Assembly (NCBI RefSeq): GCF_900095265.1
Contig: NZ_LT607669.1
Coordinates: 43,064 to 107,063 of the forward strand
Direction: 5' to 3'
DNA length: 64,000 nt
DNA from: Janthinobacterium sp. UMAB-56
GTDB lineage: Bacteria > Pseudomonadota > Gammaproteobacteria > Burkholderiales > Burkholderiaceae_D
The notes beneath the pieces were generated by a model. The model did no database searches and was not told where the DNA came from. It worked only from the letters and a program-made list of their open reading frames with translations. The first letter of the stretch is position 1, and each line of letters opens with the position of its first letter. The translations under genes and the position numbers were made by a program. Shown in pieces: positions 32,866-40,104 of the stretch.

Positions 32866-33675
32866 TCAGGCCGGAGCTTCTCTTCGTTCGTAGACCTCAT
32901 TAATATCACCACCAAAGACGCTGCGGAAGGCTTCAAGAGCGTCGTTCAGAAGAGAAATGATTTCAGTCATCAGATCCCTGAAAGTCGTTGCTTTCCATCT
33001 TAAGTGGGGCCAATGCGGTTCAAGAATCTCGGCGATGTACTGGTCAACACTTTCTGGTTTGTGAGCCATCCTGTTCCGTTCAGCAGGCCACGCCGCCATG
33101 TTCACGTACTTCGCCATATTCATGTGTCCCATAACCAGGCCAAACGTGCCGTAGTGGTGCAGCAGTTCGTTAAACCGGTCGCTCTCCGCTCGCGTCATAC
33201 TCGCTACCAACTCGTCTCGTCGAGGGTTGAAAGGCTCCACAAAGTCCTCTAGGCTTTCGCCCGCATCGCCCACCTGCCTGCAAAACCATCGCTCCCACCA
33301 GATCGGAAAATACCGTTCTTGCAATTCGAGGTAAGTCATTCCAACTATATTGGTATTATCCGTGTACCTCTCTGCTCCCGCTTGCAGACCTTTTCGAGAT
33401 ACGATGAATCCGATGTTTGCCCCAGTCTCAGCCATCACAGTGTTAAAAGCGTGGACGACGGTTTGCGGAATCGCTGAATTCCAATTTTTACATTCGACGA
33501 GGTAGCGAATTTTGTCGACTGATGCTTCATCCACAGCAAAAACGTCGATCTCCACTTCGCCCCTCGGCGTCTTTAACTTCTCCTCAATCCTGGCACTCAA
33601 TCCTATTTCGTTGAAGAGCCTTGCAACACCAGCTTGAAGCGCTTTCCAGTCTGGCGGATATGGATCCTCGATCAT
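32866..33675 (-). CDS. Mrr-like PD-(D/E)XK nuclease-fold protein
   Basis: 269 residues, the largest intact gene of the array. Residues about 15-120 read ALQAGVARLFNEIGL, RGEVEIDVFAVDEAS and YLVECKNWNSAIPQTVVHAF: the Asp and the ECK triad of restriction-endonuclease-like folds. NIGFIVSRKGLQAGAERYTD follows, as in Mrr-type domains. The C-terminal half is unrecognised. Possible roles are cutting modified DNA or acting on incoming DNA; neither is shown here. No methylase is adjacent. Confidence 0.65.
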   Translation of the reverse strand: MIEDPYPPDWKALQAGVARLFNEIGLSARIEEKLKTPRGEVEIDVFAVDEASVDKIRYLVECKNWNSAIPQTVVHAFNTVMAETGANIGFIVSRKGLQAGAERYTDNTNIVGMTYLELQERYFPIWWERWFCRQVGDAGESLEDFVEPFNPRRDELVASMTRAESDRFNELLHHYGTFGLVMGHMNMAKYVNMAAWPAERNRMAHKPESVDQYIAEILEPHWPHLRWKATTFRDLMTEIISLLNDALEAFRSVFGGDINEVYERREAPA

Positions 33676-33683
33676 CTAGTATT

Positions 33684-33732
33684 TTCCTCATCGGCTTCCG
33701 GTTGGGCGCCACCAGGGCGCGATTTCCTTGAA
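33684..33732 (-). repeat. Family B hairpin leader
   Basis: Copy 11: ATCGGCTTCCGGTTGGGCG, then CCACCAGGGCGCGATTTCC. RNA stem GCGCC-CTGGT-GGCGC. Confidence 0.75.
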
Positions 33733-33758
33733 TCAGCGGCGCATCAAGATTTACCTCG

Positions 33759-34052
33759 TTACTTGACCGGCGTGCACCGTTCCGTTCGGGGAAACGGTGC
33801 CATCGTGAATGCCACACCCTCCGACTGCCTCAAAACATCGAAAGAGACAACATATTCGCACTTAGCCTTCGTGCCATCGTCGTAGGTCAAAATCGCAACG
33901 ACTTTGGCCTTGTCGCCCGGCAGAATTTTTACTTCCTGCGGCTCTACTTTGTGAGCACGCTTCATATCAGGTGCGTTAGTGGCCAGCTCTGCTGCTTGTG
34001 CTGTGCCGAGCAGGCTAGTCATATATGCCGCCATGACGATAAACTGTTTCAT
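33759..34052 (-). CDS. Small secreted protein
   Basis: 97 residues with a signal peptide (MKQFIVMAAYMTSLLGTAQA, cut after AQA). The mature chain has EVKILPGDKAKVVAILTYDD and two Cys (KCEYVV, ERCTPV) that could form a disulfide. Probably periplasmic. Not recognised. Confidence 0.65.
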   Translation of the reverse strand: MKQFIVMAAYMTSLLGTAQAAELATNAPDMKRAHKVEPQEVKILPGDKAKVVAILTYDDGTKAKCEYVVSFDVLRQSEGVAFTMAPFPRTERCTPVK

Positions 34053-34060
34053 CTAATTTC

Positions 34061-34110
34061 CTTGCCGGCTACCGGCTGGACTGTCGGGCGCCACCAGGGC
34101 GCGATTTCCG
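34061..34110 (-). repeat. Family B hairpin leader
   Basis: Copy 12, closest to the family average: CCTTGCCGGCTACCGGCTGG, then GGGCGCCACCAGGGCGCG and ATTTCC. Both stems are complete, flanked on each side by AAGGAAAT on the minus strand. Confidence 0.75.
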
Positions 34111-34117
34111 ATGACAT

Positions 34118-34363
34118 TTAGCGGCGACGGGTGTGAAGCAAACCTTCAACCAACACGATGCCCATAGCGGCGGCCGCTGGCGCGAGGACAAACACCGCAA
34201 TCGCTGCCGCTACCCAAGCCGGCAGGTACGCATGCACCAGGATTACGAACAGCATTGGAATGCCTAACCCAACAACAGCGTGCGTGCGCTCGAAGAACGC
34301 ACAAAATACGTCCAGCACGCCGAAGCAGTATGAGAAAGCTACGTCTACAGTTTTTTCTAACAT
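34118..34363 (-). CDS. Two-pass membrane protein
   Basis: 81 residues. AVVGLGIPMLFVILVHAYLP and AAIAVFVLAPAAAAMGIVLV are the membrane helices, with RRR at the C-terminus. AAGGAAAAATC precedes the ATG. Not recognised. Confidence 0.65.
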   Translation of the reverse strand: MLEKTVDVAFSYCFGVLDVFCAFFERTHAVVGLGIPMLFVILVHAYLPAWVAAAIAVFVLAPAAAAMGIVLVEGLLHTRRR

Positions 34364-34371
34364 GATTTTTC

Positions 34372-34421
34372 CTTGCCGGCGCCGGCCGATGCGGGGCGCC
34401 CAGGGCGCCGGGAATTTTGCA
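34372..34421 (-). repeat. Family B hairpin leader
   Basis: Copy 13: CCTTGCCGGCGCCGGCCGA, then GGGGCGCCCAGGGCGCCGGG. It has fused to the start of a zinc-ribbon gene (34416-34439). Confidence 0.7.
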
Positions 34422-34439
34422 GCGGACGCAGTAGCGCAT
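34416..34439 (-). pseudogene. Start of a zinc-ribbon gene, cut off by a hairpin repeat
   Basis: The first eight codons, MRYCVRCK, match the 31-residue zinc-ribbon gene at 18823-18918 (MRYCGRCK), and the DNA is nearly the same. The next codon enters family B copy 13. The rest of the gene is missing, which suggests recombination or deletion at the repeat. Confidence 0.55.
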
Positions 34440-34515
34440 CTTTTGTCTAAGACTTCACGTTGTAATTAAGCCGCATTGCGCCGCCTGGGCTTGGGAAATG
34501 CGTGCTCACCTTGGC

Positions 34516-34857
34516 CTACTCACCTGTGGCCGAAAGTGGTTTCCTTCCCAATCGGACAAAGAAATTGATAACGTGTGTGCCCGGTTCAACGCCTGGTTCC
34601 ATTGGTAGCGTTTGTTGATTTGGGAAAAACGGGTCGATGACGTAAAAGGAATTGAAAGCGACGTTCATTGTACCTACGTGTTTATCCAGATCGCTGTTAG
34701 CTAGTCCTCCAGATTTTTTTTCGACCTCCTGAAGAAACTCCTTAACGAGTTCGTCTTCTGAAGTGCCAGAAATTATTGCGTTGCGTGCTTTACAGAATTG
34801 AACGGTTTCTTCCAGATTTTTCTTCTGGTACATCAAATCACCAATCTTTTTATACAT
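34516..34857 (-). CDS. Small soluble protein of unknown function
   Basis: 113 residues from ATG at 34857 after GGAGATAT; the longer frame crosses a family B leader. KKIGDLMYQKKNLEETVQFC, then GTSEDELVKEFLQEVEKKSG and EPGVEPGTHVINFFVRLGRK. Helical first half, beta second half. Not recognised. Confidence 0.65.
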   Translation of the reverse strand: MYKKIGDLMYQKKNLEETVQFCKARNAIISGTSEDELVKEFLQEVEKKSGGLANSDLDKHVGTMNVAFNSFYVIDPFFPNQQTLPMEPGVEPGTHVINFFVRLGRKPLSATGE

Positions 34858-34861
34858 ATAT

Positions 34862-34931
34862 CTCCGCTGAGAGCGGCCTTTCAAATTACCGACTACCGGC
34901 CGGTTCGGTGGCGCCAAGCCGCGCCGGAATT
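34862..34931 (-). repeat. Family B hairpin leader, long form
   Basis: Copy 14: CCGCTGAGAGCGGCCTTTCA (stem CCGCT/AGCGG, changed on both sides relative to copies 1 and 3), then GACTACCGGCCGGTTCGG and a GGCGCC arm. Confidence 0.7.
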
Positions 34932-34944
34932 TTTCTGTCTGCGA

Positions 34945-35184
34945 TTAGCTTTTGAGGTAGACCGTAAGTGCTTCGCGTTGGCGATCATCCAGTTGCTGCC
35001 AAAGCTTCGCTGTGGTCGACGTCGATTCCGGCAACCACAACGAGCGATCACAGGCAGCGAACGCGACCATGATACGTTCGGTCGTTGATACGCTAGAACG
35101 CTCTGGGCCAAGCTTCAAGGCCTCGCGGATCGTAACAACAGCGAGCCGGACCGACTGCTCATACGTGAGGGGTTCAATTGACAT
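34945..35184 (-). CDS. Small helical protein of unknown function
   Basis: 79 residues: LTYEQSVRLAVVTIREALKL, then SSVSTTERIMVAFAACDRSL and KLWQQLDDRQREALTVYL. No motif. Not recognised. Confidence 0.6.
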   Translation of the reverse strand: MSIEPLTYEQSVRLAVVTIREALKLGPERSSVSTTERIMVAFAACDRSLWLPESTSTTAKLWQQLDDRQREALTVYLKS

Positions 35185-35187
35185 TCA

Positions 35188-35241
35188 TCACTACTCCATC
35201 GGCTGCCGGCCGGTTGCGGGCGCCACTAGGGCGCTTTTTCC
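35188..35241 (-). repeat. Family B hairpin leader
   Basis: Copy 15: ATCGGCTGCCGGCCGGTTGC, then GGGCGCCACTAGGGCGC and TTTTTCC. RNA stem GCGCC-CTAGT-GGCGC. Confidence 0.75.
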
Positions 35242-35243
35242 AT

Positions 35244-35414
35244 TCAAATATATCGGCGGTAGCAGTAGAGCACCTTGCCTGTTTCCGTTCTGCCTGCAGG
35301 CAGCACTAATATGCCGCGTTTGCGTAAAGTTCTACCTCGCTTGGCACTGACGACCTTAATATAAAACCGGCCGCCGTCTGACGGCAGATCAAAAATTTTT
35401 CGCTGTGTCGCCAC
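35244..35414 (-). CDS. Small basic protein
   Basis: 56 residues from a GTG at 35414 after GAGGGGAAAAC. GGRFYIKVVSAKRGRTLRKR and ILVLPAGRTETGKVLYCYRR suggest a basic beta-barrel. It may bind nucleic acid. Not recognised. Confidence 0.55.
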   Translation of the reverse strand: MATQRKIFDLPSDGGRFYIKVVSAKRGRTLRKRGILVLPAGRTETGKVLYCYRRYI

Positions 35415-35504
35415 GCTGTTTTCCCCTCGCTGACCAGACACCTCGCCCAGTCCTCTCAATGCCCCATGGCCCGCGGGGTGCTACTGGGCGTTGTCCTCTC
35501 AAGC
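35415..35504 (-). repeat. Family A structured leader
   Basis: Copy 5. CCCCTCGCTGACCAGACACC, then variable stem GCCCC (35461-35465) / GGGGT (35475-35479) with a G-U pair, then GCTACTGGGCGTTGTCC. Confidence 0.65.
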
Positions 35505-35792
35505 TCAAGCGCCGTAGTGGCCTTCCAGTTTCAGATTCCGGAAGGACCGACGGACGCTTGCAACTATCGGCTTTAAGTTCTCGATCAAAGGGTCCCACCA
35601 GGCGATAACTTGCAACGCCGAGTCGGACGAATTAGCCAAGCCGATATCAAGCATCTCGGCAGCAATGCAATCGCGGCGCGGATCGTCGCTTGTGAGTACG
35701 TCGTTCGGGCATACCCGACCGTAGAGTGCGATCAGCTTGACTTTATCCTTCTCACGGATGGTTGCCGGATCAATTGGTACGCTAGATTTCAT
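35505..35792 (-). CDS. Small soluble protein of unknown function
   Basis: 95 residues from ATG at 35792, with GAGGAGAACTG upstream. TIREKDKVKLIALYGRVCPN, then RRDCIAAEMLDIGLANSSDS and ASVRRSFRNLKLEGHYG. Not recognised. Confidence 0.6.
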   Translation of the reverse strand: MKSSVPIDPATIREKDKVKLIALYGRVCPNDVLTSDDPRRDCIAAEMLDIGLANSSDSALQVIAWWDPLIENLKPIVASVRRSFRNLKLEGHYGA

Positions 35793-35805
35793 AATCAGTT
35801 CTCCT

Positions 35806-36027
35806 CTATGCGGCAGATTGCGCATCGCGCTGCTCGTATACGATATTGTTTGTCAGGTTGTACTTGATCATCAGATCGACCTTCCGAACTTCTTTGCGGG
35901 CAAATTCTTGCATCGTTGCCTCAGACCGTTTTGCCGTAGGATCTAGCGCCAGGCCTGCACGGATATACGCTGTCTCCTGGATAATAGCCAGCAGCTCGTT
36001 CAGTTCGCTTTGTACGTGATCAAACAT
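35806..36027 (-). CDS. Small helical protein
   Basis: 73 residues: HVQSELNELLAIIQETAYIR, then MQEFARKEVRKVDLMIKYNL. Mostly helical, possibly a short coiled coil. Not recognised. Confidence 0.6.
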   Translation of the reverse strand: MFDHVQSELNELLAIIQETAYIRAGLALDPTAKRSEATMQEFARKEVRKVDLMIKYNLTNNIVYEQRDAQSAA

Positions 36028-36042
36028 CTGCCGTTTCCTTGA

Positions 36043-36294
36043 TCAGAACAAATAGGCGCGGCCATCACCAGGCAGCGTCCAGTGCGTCGGCTCAAAACCC
36101 ATCGTGCGGGCAATTTGACGCGCGTGGCCAGGCCCGATGGCGCCGGTCAATTGGTGAGCGCGAACGTCAGCGCCGACGCCTTTAACACGCAACCAGTACA
36201 CGTCATTCGGGTGACTTGCTGCGAATTTCGCATCGTGCGCCACGATGACTTGGGCCGGAAAGTCGGCTGGTGGGGTCGCGTTGATTATCTGCAT
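36043..36294 (-). CDS. Small soluble protein of unknown function
   Basis: 83 residues: FPAQVIVAHDAKFAASHPND, then VYWLRVKGVGADVRAHQLTG and ARQIARTMGFEPTHW. AAGGAAAAGAC precedes the ATG. Not recognised. Confidence 0.6.
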   Translation of the reverse strand: MQIINATPPADFPAQVIVAHDAKFAASHPNDVYWLRVKGVGADVRAHQLTGAIGPGHARQIARTMGFEPTHWTLPGDGRAYLF

Positions 36295-36308
36295 GTCTTT
36301 TCCTTGAA

Positions 36309-36842
36309 TTAGGCCGCTTGCAGCCAGTGCTCCATTTTAGGGTAGCGAATATCCTCAGCAACCCAAATTCCACGTTTGCACATCCCGGCGTGCGCCAGAC
36401 CGTTGATACCGATATACTGGTTTGTCTGAAGCATTGACCTGATCTCCGCTCCCGATCCGTTGTACTCCTCGTCCAAGATGATGTTATCCGGCGCCAGACC
36501 GATCGCCAAACCGGCCGCCCACGCCCAGGCCGTCGCTTCCGGATCGCTGCACTGAATGGCTGCTCGCTCAAGTGGATGGTCAGGATCTAGGTTCATAGCA
36601 TTCAGTTCGTCGAACATGCGTTTCATGCCGATGGACAAATTGTCTGACATAAATCCCCGGAATCTCGCCGGCACTATGGCACAGTGGCCGGCCTCGTGCA
36701 GCAGCGCCGACGGCGCGCAACTTGGATCGACATGCAAAGCTCCAGACACAATGCGGCAACCGGGTACGAATCCGGACGCGCCGGAAACCTCATGGACTTC
36801 CAGTCCAACAGCGAGGAGATGTGTGATTACTGTCTGCAGCAT
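36309..36842 (-). CDS. HEXXH putative metallopeptidase
   Basis: 177 residues. CAPSALLHEAGHCAIVPARF near residues 42-61 carries HEAGH, the zinc ligands and catalytic Glu of gluzincins. SDPEATAWAWAAGLAIGLAP near 98-117 could supply the third ligand (Glu or Asp). The N-terminus is short and there is no signal peptide, so it would act in the cytoplasm. ImmA/IrrE-type proteases that cleave repressors look similar, and an HTH repressor controls this array, but that link is a guess. Confidence 0.6.
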   Translation of the reverse strand: MLQTVITHLLAVGLEVHEVSGASGFVPGCRIVSGALHVDPSCAPSALLHEAGHCAIVPARFRGFMSDNLSIGMKRMFDELNAMNLDPDHPLERAAIQCSDPEATAWAWAAGLAIGLAPDNIILDEEYNGSGAEIRSMLQTNQYIGINGLAHAGMCKRGIWVAEDIRYPKMEHWLQAA

Positions 36843-36918
36843 TGATTAGCTCCTTCTTTTTCGCTTGCTTCTGGTCTTTACGGTGCCGCCAGTCTGCGCA
36901 GGTCTTTTTCTTGCAGTC

Positions 36919-37554
36919 CTACGCGGCTTTGCGTCGGGCGATTAATGGTTGTGCCGTATCGATGCCGGCGACGGCTCGGCTGAGCATGTTTGCACGCTCG
37001 CGCGCGCGCAACGCATCGAGTTCCCTCGCCAACCGTGCCTGTTCGTTCTTGACCCTCTTTAGCTCGGTGTGCATCGCCTCGACGTTACCCACCCTGGACA
37101 GCATCGAGGCCAGCAACAACCATTCGCGGCTGATGGCCCGCTCATGTCGCCAAGCTGGCTGTTCTGCGCGCTTGACTGTCACGTGGCCTGAAAGGACGCG
37201 CAAAATGCCTTTGGGTGTTACCTCAACTAGTCCCCACCGCGGAGGCATCTCGTGCACAGCAATAATGCCTTCTGGAACCATGAAGTAGCGGTAGAGGCCC
37301 ATGCCCGCTGCACCATCTTGCCGATGGGCTTTGGCGCGATCTGCCAAGTAGTCGCTGCGGCTAACCTTTACCTCCACAACCACGGAGCCTTCATCTTCAG
37401 CCGCCGTTCTGAATCCGATGGCATCTGGAATCTCGCCGTTCCAGCCGCCTTTGGCTTCCGAAAAGGCCACTTGGCACGCCGGGCCGCTTCGACCAGGTGC
37501 GCGCTGGAGCCAGTTTACGGCCAGGCTGCAAAGGTCTTGATGGGTAAAAGGCAT
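36919..37554 (-). CDS. PD-(D/E)XK nuclease-fold protein
   Basis: 211 residues. EIPDAIGFRTAAEDEGSVVV then VEVKVSRSDYLADRAKAHRQ gives the PD...ExK triad with a following basic helix. A C-terminal coiled coil (ELKRVKNEQARLARELDALR) ends the chain. Such single-domain proteins include anti-phage nucleases and replication-repair nucleases. No partner is adjacent except the HEXXH gene downstream. Confidence 0.6.
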   Translation of the reverse strand: MPFTHQDLCSLAVNWLQRAPGRSGPACQVAFSEAKGGWNGEIPDAIGFRTAAEDEGSVVVEVKVSRSDYLADRAKAHRQDGAAGMGLYRYFMVPEGIIAVHEMPPRWGLVEVTPKGILRVLSGHVTVKRAEQPAWRHERAISREWLLLASMLSRVGNVEAMHTELKRVKNEQARLARELDALRARERANMLSRAVAGIDTAQPLIARRKAA

Positions 37555-37568
37555 GCTGGTCTTTTCCG

Positions 37569-37910
37569 CTATTTAGTTTGTGTTGGGCGCTGTGCCCAAT
37601 GAAACGCATACCGAAGTAGAATCGCACCAGAAAAGATAAGCCCGACCATTGCTTGAGATTTATCTGAGAAAGAACTGATGCCAGCAAGATCAGCTATGCA
37701 GATGCACGATACTGCGATGCATATTCCAACGATGCTCAAGCGCATTTGACGCTGACCACTAACCGGCATTTTCTCGATGTCTTCAGGCATCGGGATTGCC
37801 GGTGGTAGCGATCTTCCGGCGTTCCTCAGTGTTCTGACAGCCCAAATACTCAAGGCAAAACTAACTAGCAAGACTGGAATACCTACTATGAACCACAAAT
37901 TTTCATCCAT
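37569..37910 (-). CDS. Multi-pass membrane protein
   Basis: 113 residues from ATG at 37910 after AGGATTAT. Three hydrophobic segments: LWFIVGIPVLLVSFALSIWA, LSIVGICIAVSCICIADLAG and MVGLIFSGAILLRYAFHW. Not recognised. Confidence 0.65.
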   Translation of the reverse strand: MDENLWFIVGIPVLLVSFALSIWAVRTLRNAGRSLPPAIPMPEDIEKMPVSGQRQMRLSIVGICIAVSCICIADLAGISSFSDKSQAMVGLIFSGAILLRYAFHWAQRPTQTK

Positions 37911-37912
37911 AT

Positions 37913-38003
37913 AATCCTCATCAATGGCCAACACCTTGCTGACTACTCATTGCGCAGGCCCGTTCAAGGCGGGCCGTGTGTGCTACTGGGCGATTTCCTA
38001 ACT
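37913..38003 (-). repeat. Family A structured leader
   Basis: Copy 6. CCTCATCAATGGCCAACACC then TTGCTGACTACTCATTG, variable stem GGCCCG (37957-37962) / CGGGCC (37970-37975), then GTGCTACTGGGCGATTTCC. Confidence 0.75.
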
Positions 38004-38327
38004 CTATCTGGTTGAGTCGCATGCACTAGCTTCGACCATCCAGCCATACTCTTTTTCGCTCTCGGCGCGAACCATCCGCACCGTGCATTCAGCGCCTTTT
38101 CCAAAGACGGCTTTAGCAGTCGCCCTATTCCCTTCGATGATTGGTGCATCGTTGACACGAACAGGATCGGCGCTTTGCGTCATACCGACATACTTCGCCG
38201 CCAAGAACCGCGCCGCTAAGGGCGTGCCAGGTGGCGCAACTTGCTTGTTCAGCCCACGGTACCCGATCACACCCAGTATTATCGCTACAGCGAAATAAAG
38301 TAGTTGATTTCTGCGAACGACATTCAT
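38004..38327 (-). CDS. Membrane-anchored or secreted small protein
   Basis: 107 residues. An N-terminal anchor (NQLLYFAVAIILGVIGYRGL) is followed by a soluble domain with two Cys (GAECTVRMV, ASACDST) that may pair outside the cytoplasm. Not recognised. Confidence 0.65.
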   Translation of the reverse strand: MNVVRRNQLLYFAVAIILGVIGYRGLNKQVAPPGTPLAARFLAAKYVGMTQSADPVRVNDAPIIEGNRATAKAVFGKGAECTVRMVRAESEKEYGWMVEASACDSTR

Positions 38328-38338
38328 ACGAATTCCTA

Positions 38339-38851
38339 TCAGTTTACTCGTATGGCACAGACCTCAATCGGCTGTGGCCCAAAGTGAGGGTGCGTAATCG
38401 TTTGAACTTCAAACCCGCGCCACGGCCGCTCGATGATCTTGTCCACGTCGCCGGCGCGTGGATAGCCGCGCTTGATGAACACTCGGTCGAACTGCCGACC
38501 CTCCAAGCGCTTCCACCAGGTTGACTTAGCGCGGTACTCAAACAGCTTGGTGCCGGCCCGGATTTGGTCGAAGTACTCGCCCTTCAAATTGAGGTGCAAA
38601 TCTGCCACGGCTATTTTCCTTAACGCGGCCACGGTCTTCTTGTCGTTCATGAAGCCAGCCACCTTGTCAGCGCTGACTGTTGCCAGCGTCTCGGAACAGT
38701 GGTCGCAGCCAAGGACAAACAGGCACTCGACATCGCTCGTGTTGAGCCGCCCTTGCTGAATGTTGGAGCGGTTGATAATAGAGGTCTGCCAGGTCAGTTC
38801 GGTACTTCCGCACACCTTGCATGCAATGATGGCCAGTGCCTTGATGTTCAT
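38339..38851 (-). CDS. Zinc-ribbon and ASCH-domain protein
   Basis: 170 residues. The N-terminus has CKVCGSTELTW and LGCDHCSETL, two CxxC knuckles. Residues about 85-170 read LHLNLKGEYFDQIRAGTKLF, then EYRAKSTWWKRLEGRQFDRV and IKRGYPRAGDVDK, matching the ASCH/PUA-like RNA-binding fold (GxKxxEyR core). Known ASCH proteins include a nucleotide-analogue hydrolase and RNA-binding proteins. Its role here is unknown. Confidence 0.65.
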   Translation of the reverse strand: MNIKALAIIACKVCGSTELTWQTSIINRSNIQQGRLNTSDVECLFVLGCDHCSETLATVSADKVAGFMNDKKTVAALRKIAVADLHLNLKGEYFDQIRAGTKLFEYRAKSTWWKRLEGRQFDRVFIKRGYPRAGDVDKIIERPWRGFEVQTITHPHFGPQPIEVCAIRVN

Positions 38852-38866
38852 GGTCTACTTTCTGAG

Positions 38867-39079
38867 TTACTTGTTGACGATCTGTGCAGCACACGCCGGG
38901 CAGTAATCCATATGCCCCACTTTTACCCATCCCTCACTGGCAGCATTCTTGCGCAAGGTCGAAGGGCTAACACTGGCAGTATCCTTCGCACCATCCTGAT
39001 TGAACGGAGCATCTTCAGGACAATCAAATCCGCGCTTTCCGCCGTCGCACATCAAGAGAATTTCAGTCAAAATCGCCAC
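38867..39079 (-). CDS. Small Cys-containing protein
   Basis: 70 residues from a GTG at 39079 after AGGAAAACGACC. LMCDGGKRGFDCPEDAPF and GHMDYCPACAAQIVNK give a possible four-Cys zinc site. Not recognised. Confidence 0.6.
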   Translation of the reverse strand: MAILTEILLMCDGGKRGFDCPEDAPFNQDGAKDTASVSPSTLRKNAASEGWVKVGHMDYCPACAAQIVNK

Positions 39080-39092
39080 GGTCGTTTTCCTA

Positions 39093-39491
39093 TTAGTCAA
39101 CCAGACCTTGCGAGAGACAGTCATCGTAGATGTCATCCCAAAGTTCGCGCTCAACTTCGGCATAGTAATCAGCCTCCGCCGTCAACATGGCATCCTCATT
39201 GGCGGCCTCGCGCATGATCTCGTCAAGTCCGATTAAAAACTCGCGCTGCTTTGCGACGCCAACGTCCCATGCGGCGGCCAACTCCGGTTCGTCCGCAAAC
39301 AGGTGCGGGCACTCGGTCATCTGCCGTTCGACCAACATGGCGTTGAACGGAAAGCCTTCAGCCGCGACCAGCGCGACGCGCCACATCTGTTCGTGTTCGC
39401 CCAACAGGAAGCGACGGTAGATTTTCGCCAGCGCAAATGCCGCACGGATCTCGAGCGAGGTCGCGCTGTCTGGGAGATTATGGTGGGTCAT
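39093..39491 (-). CDS. Acidic helical protein of unknown function
   Basis: 132 residues: SLEIRAAFALAKIYRRFLLG, then ERQMTECPHLFADEPELAAA and a very acidic C-terminus (EVERELWDDIYDDC). The acidic tail could mimic nucleic acid; this is only a suggestion from composition. Confidence 0.6.
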   Translation of the reverse strand: MTHHNLPDSATSLEIRAAFALAKIYRRFLLGEHEQMWRVALVAAEGFPFNAMLVERQMTECPHLFADEPELAAAWDVGVAKQREFLIGLDEIMREAANEDAMLTAEADYYAEVERELWDDIYDDCLSQGLVD

Positions 39492-39509
39492 GCTACGTTT
39501 CCTCGAACT

Positions 39510-39860
39510 TCAGTAGTTCACGTGGTGCATGGGAATCCCATGCTGCTTCAGGTTTTCTCTCCCGGCCTCGACGCTCAAGACCGGGATTCCCATTTTCTCA
39601 AGCTTCGCTGCGCGCTCATCGGCTCCTGGTGCAACATCGGACAATGTGGTGCGGTTAAGCCTGCACCCACTTTCGTTCACGCCGCCGATGAGGCGCCAGC
39701 CGTTCTCAAGTTGCACCAGAAAGGCGTCACGCATCGGAATGGCTAACGTGCCTGTGAACTGGATACCAGACGCAGATTCGCCAGGATTGACCAAGGCCAT
39801 CATTAGAAATCCATCGCTGTTTAGGGCGAGGTACTGGCCTGCAAATTCGGCTGCGTTCAT
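39510..39860 (-). CDS. Small soluble protein of unknown function
   Basis: 116 residues: EFAGQYLALNSDGFLMMALV, then GTLAIPMRDAFLVQLENGWR and DERAAKLEKMGIPVLSVEAG. Alpha/beta. AAGGAACTGATCC precedes the ATG. Not recognised. Confidence 0.6.
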   Translation of the reverse strand: MNAAEFAGQYLALNSDGFLMMALVNPGESASGIQFTGTLAIPMRDAFLVQLENGWRLIGGVNESGCRLNRTTLSDVAPGADERAAKLEKMGIPVLSVEAGRENLKQHGIPMHHVNY

Positions 39861-39872
39861 GGATCAGTTCCT

Positions 39873-40094
39873 TTACATTCGGGCCGAAGCCAAATAAGCG
39901 TTCAGTTTCGCCTCAATCATTTTTGCCTTCGCTGACTTGCGCACGATCCGCTTAGTCTCCTGGCCACAGCACCGGCATTTCCAAACAGGACGGCTTACGA
40001 TTTCTCCATCCACTTCTTCATAAGCATTCGTCTTGTCTGCAAGATCGCCACCGCAGATCGGGTTCTTGCACAGGTGGAAGTGAGCGCGTGGCAT
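39873..40094 (-). CDS. Zinc-ribbon protein
   Basis: 73 residues. HLCKNPICGGDL and WKCRCCGQETKRIV give two Cys pairs of a zinc ribbon, then a basic helix (RKSAKAKMIEAKLNAYL). Likely nucleic acid binding. Not assigned to a family. Confidence 0.6.
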   Translation of the reverse strand: MPRAHFHLCKNPICGGDLADKTNAYEEVDGEIVSRPVWKCRCCGQETKRIVRKSAKAKMIEAKLNAYLASARM

Positions 40095-40104
40095 GGTCGA
40101 TTTC

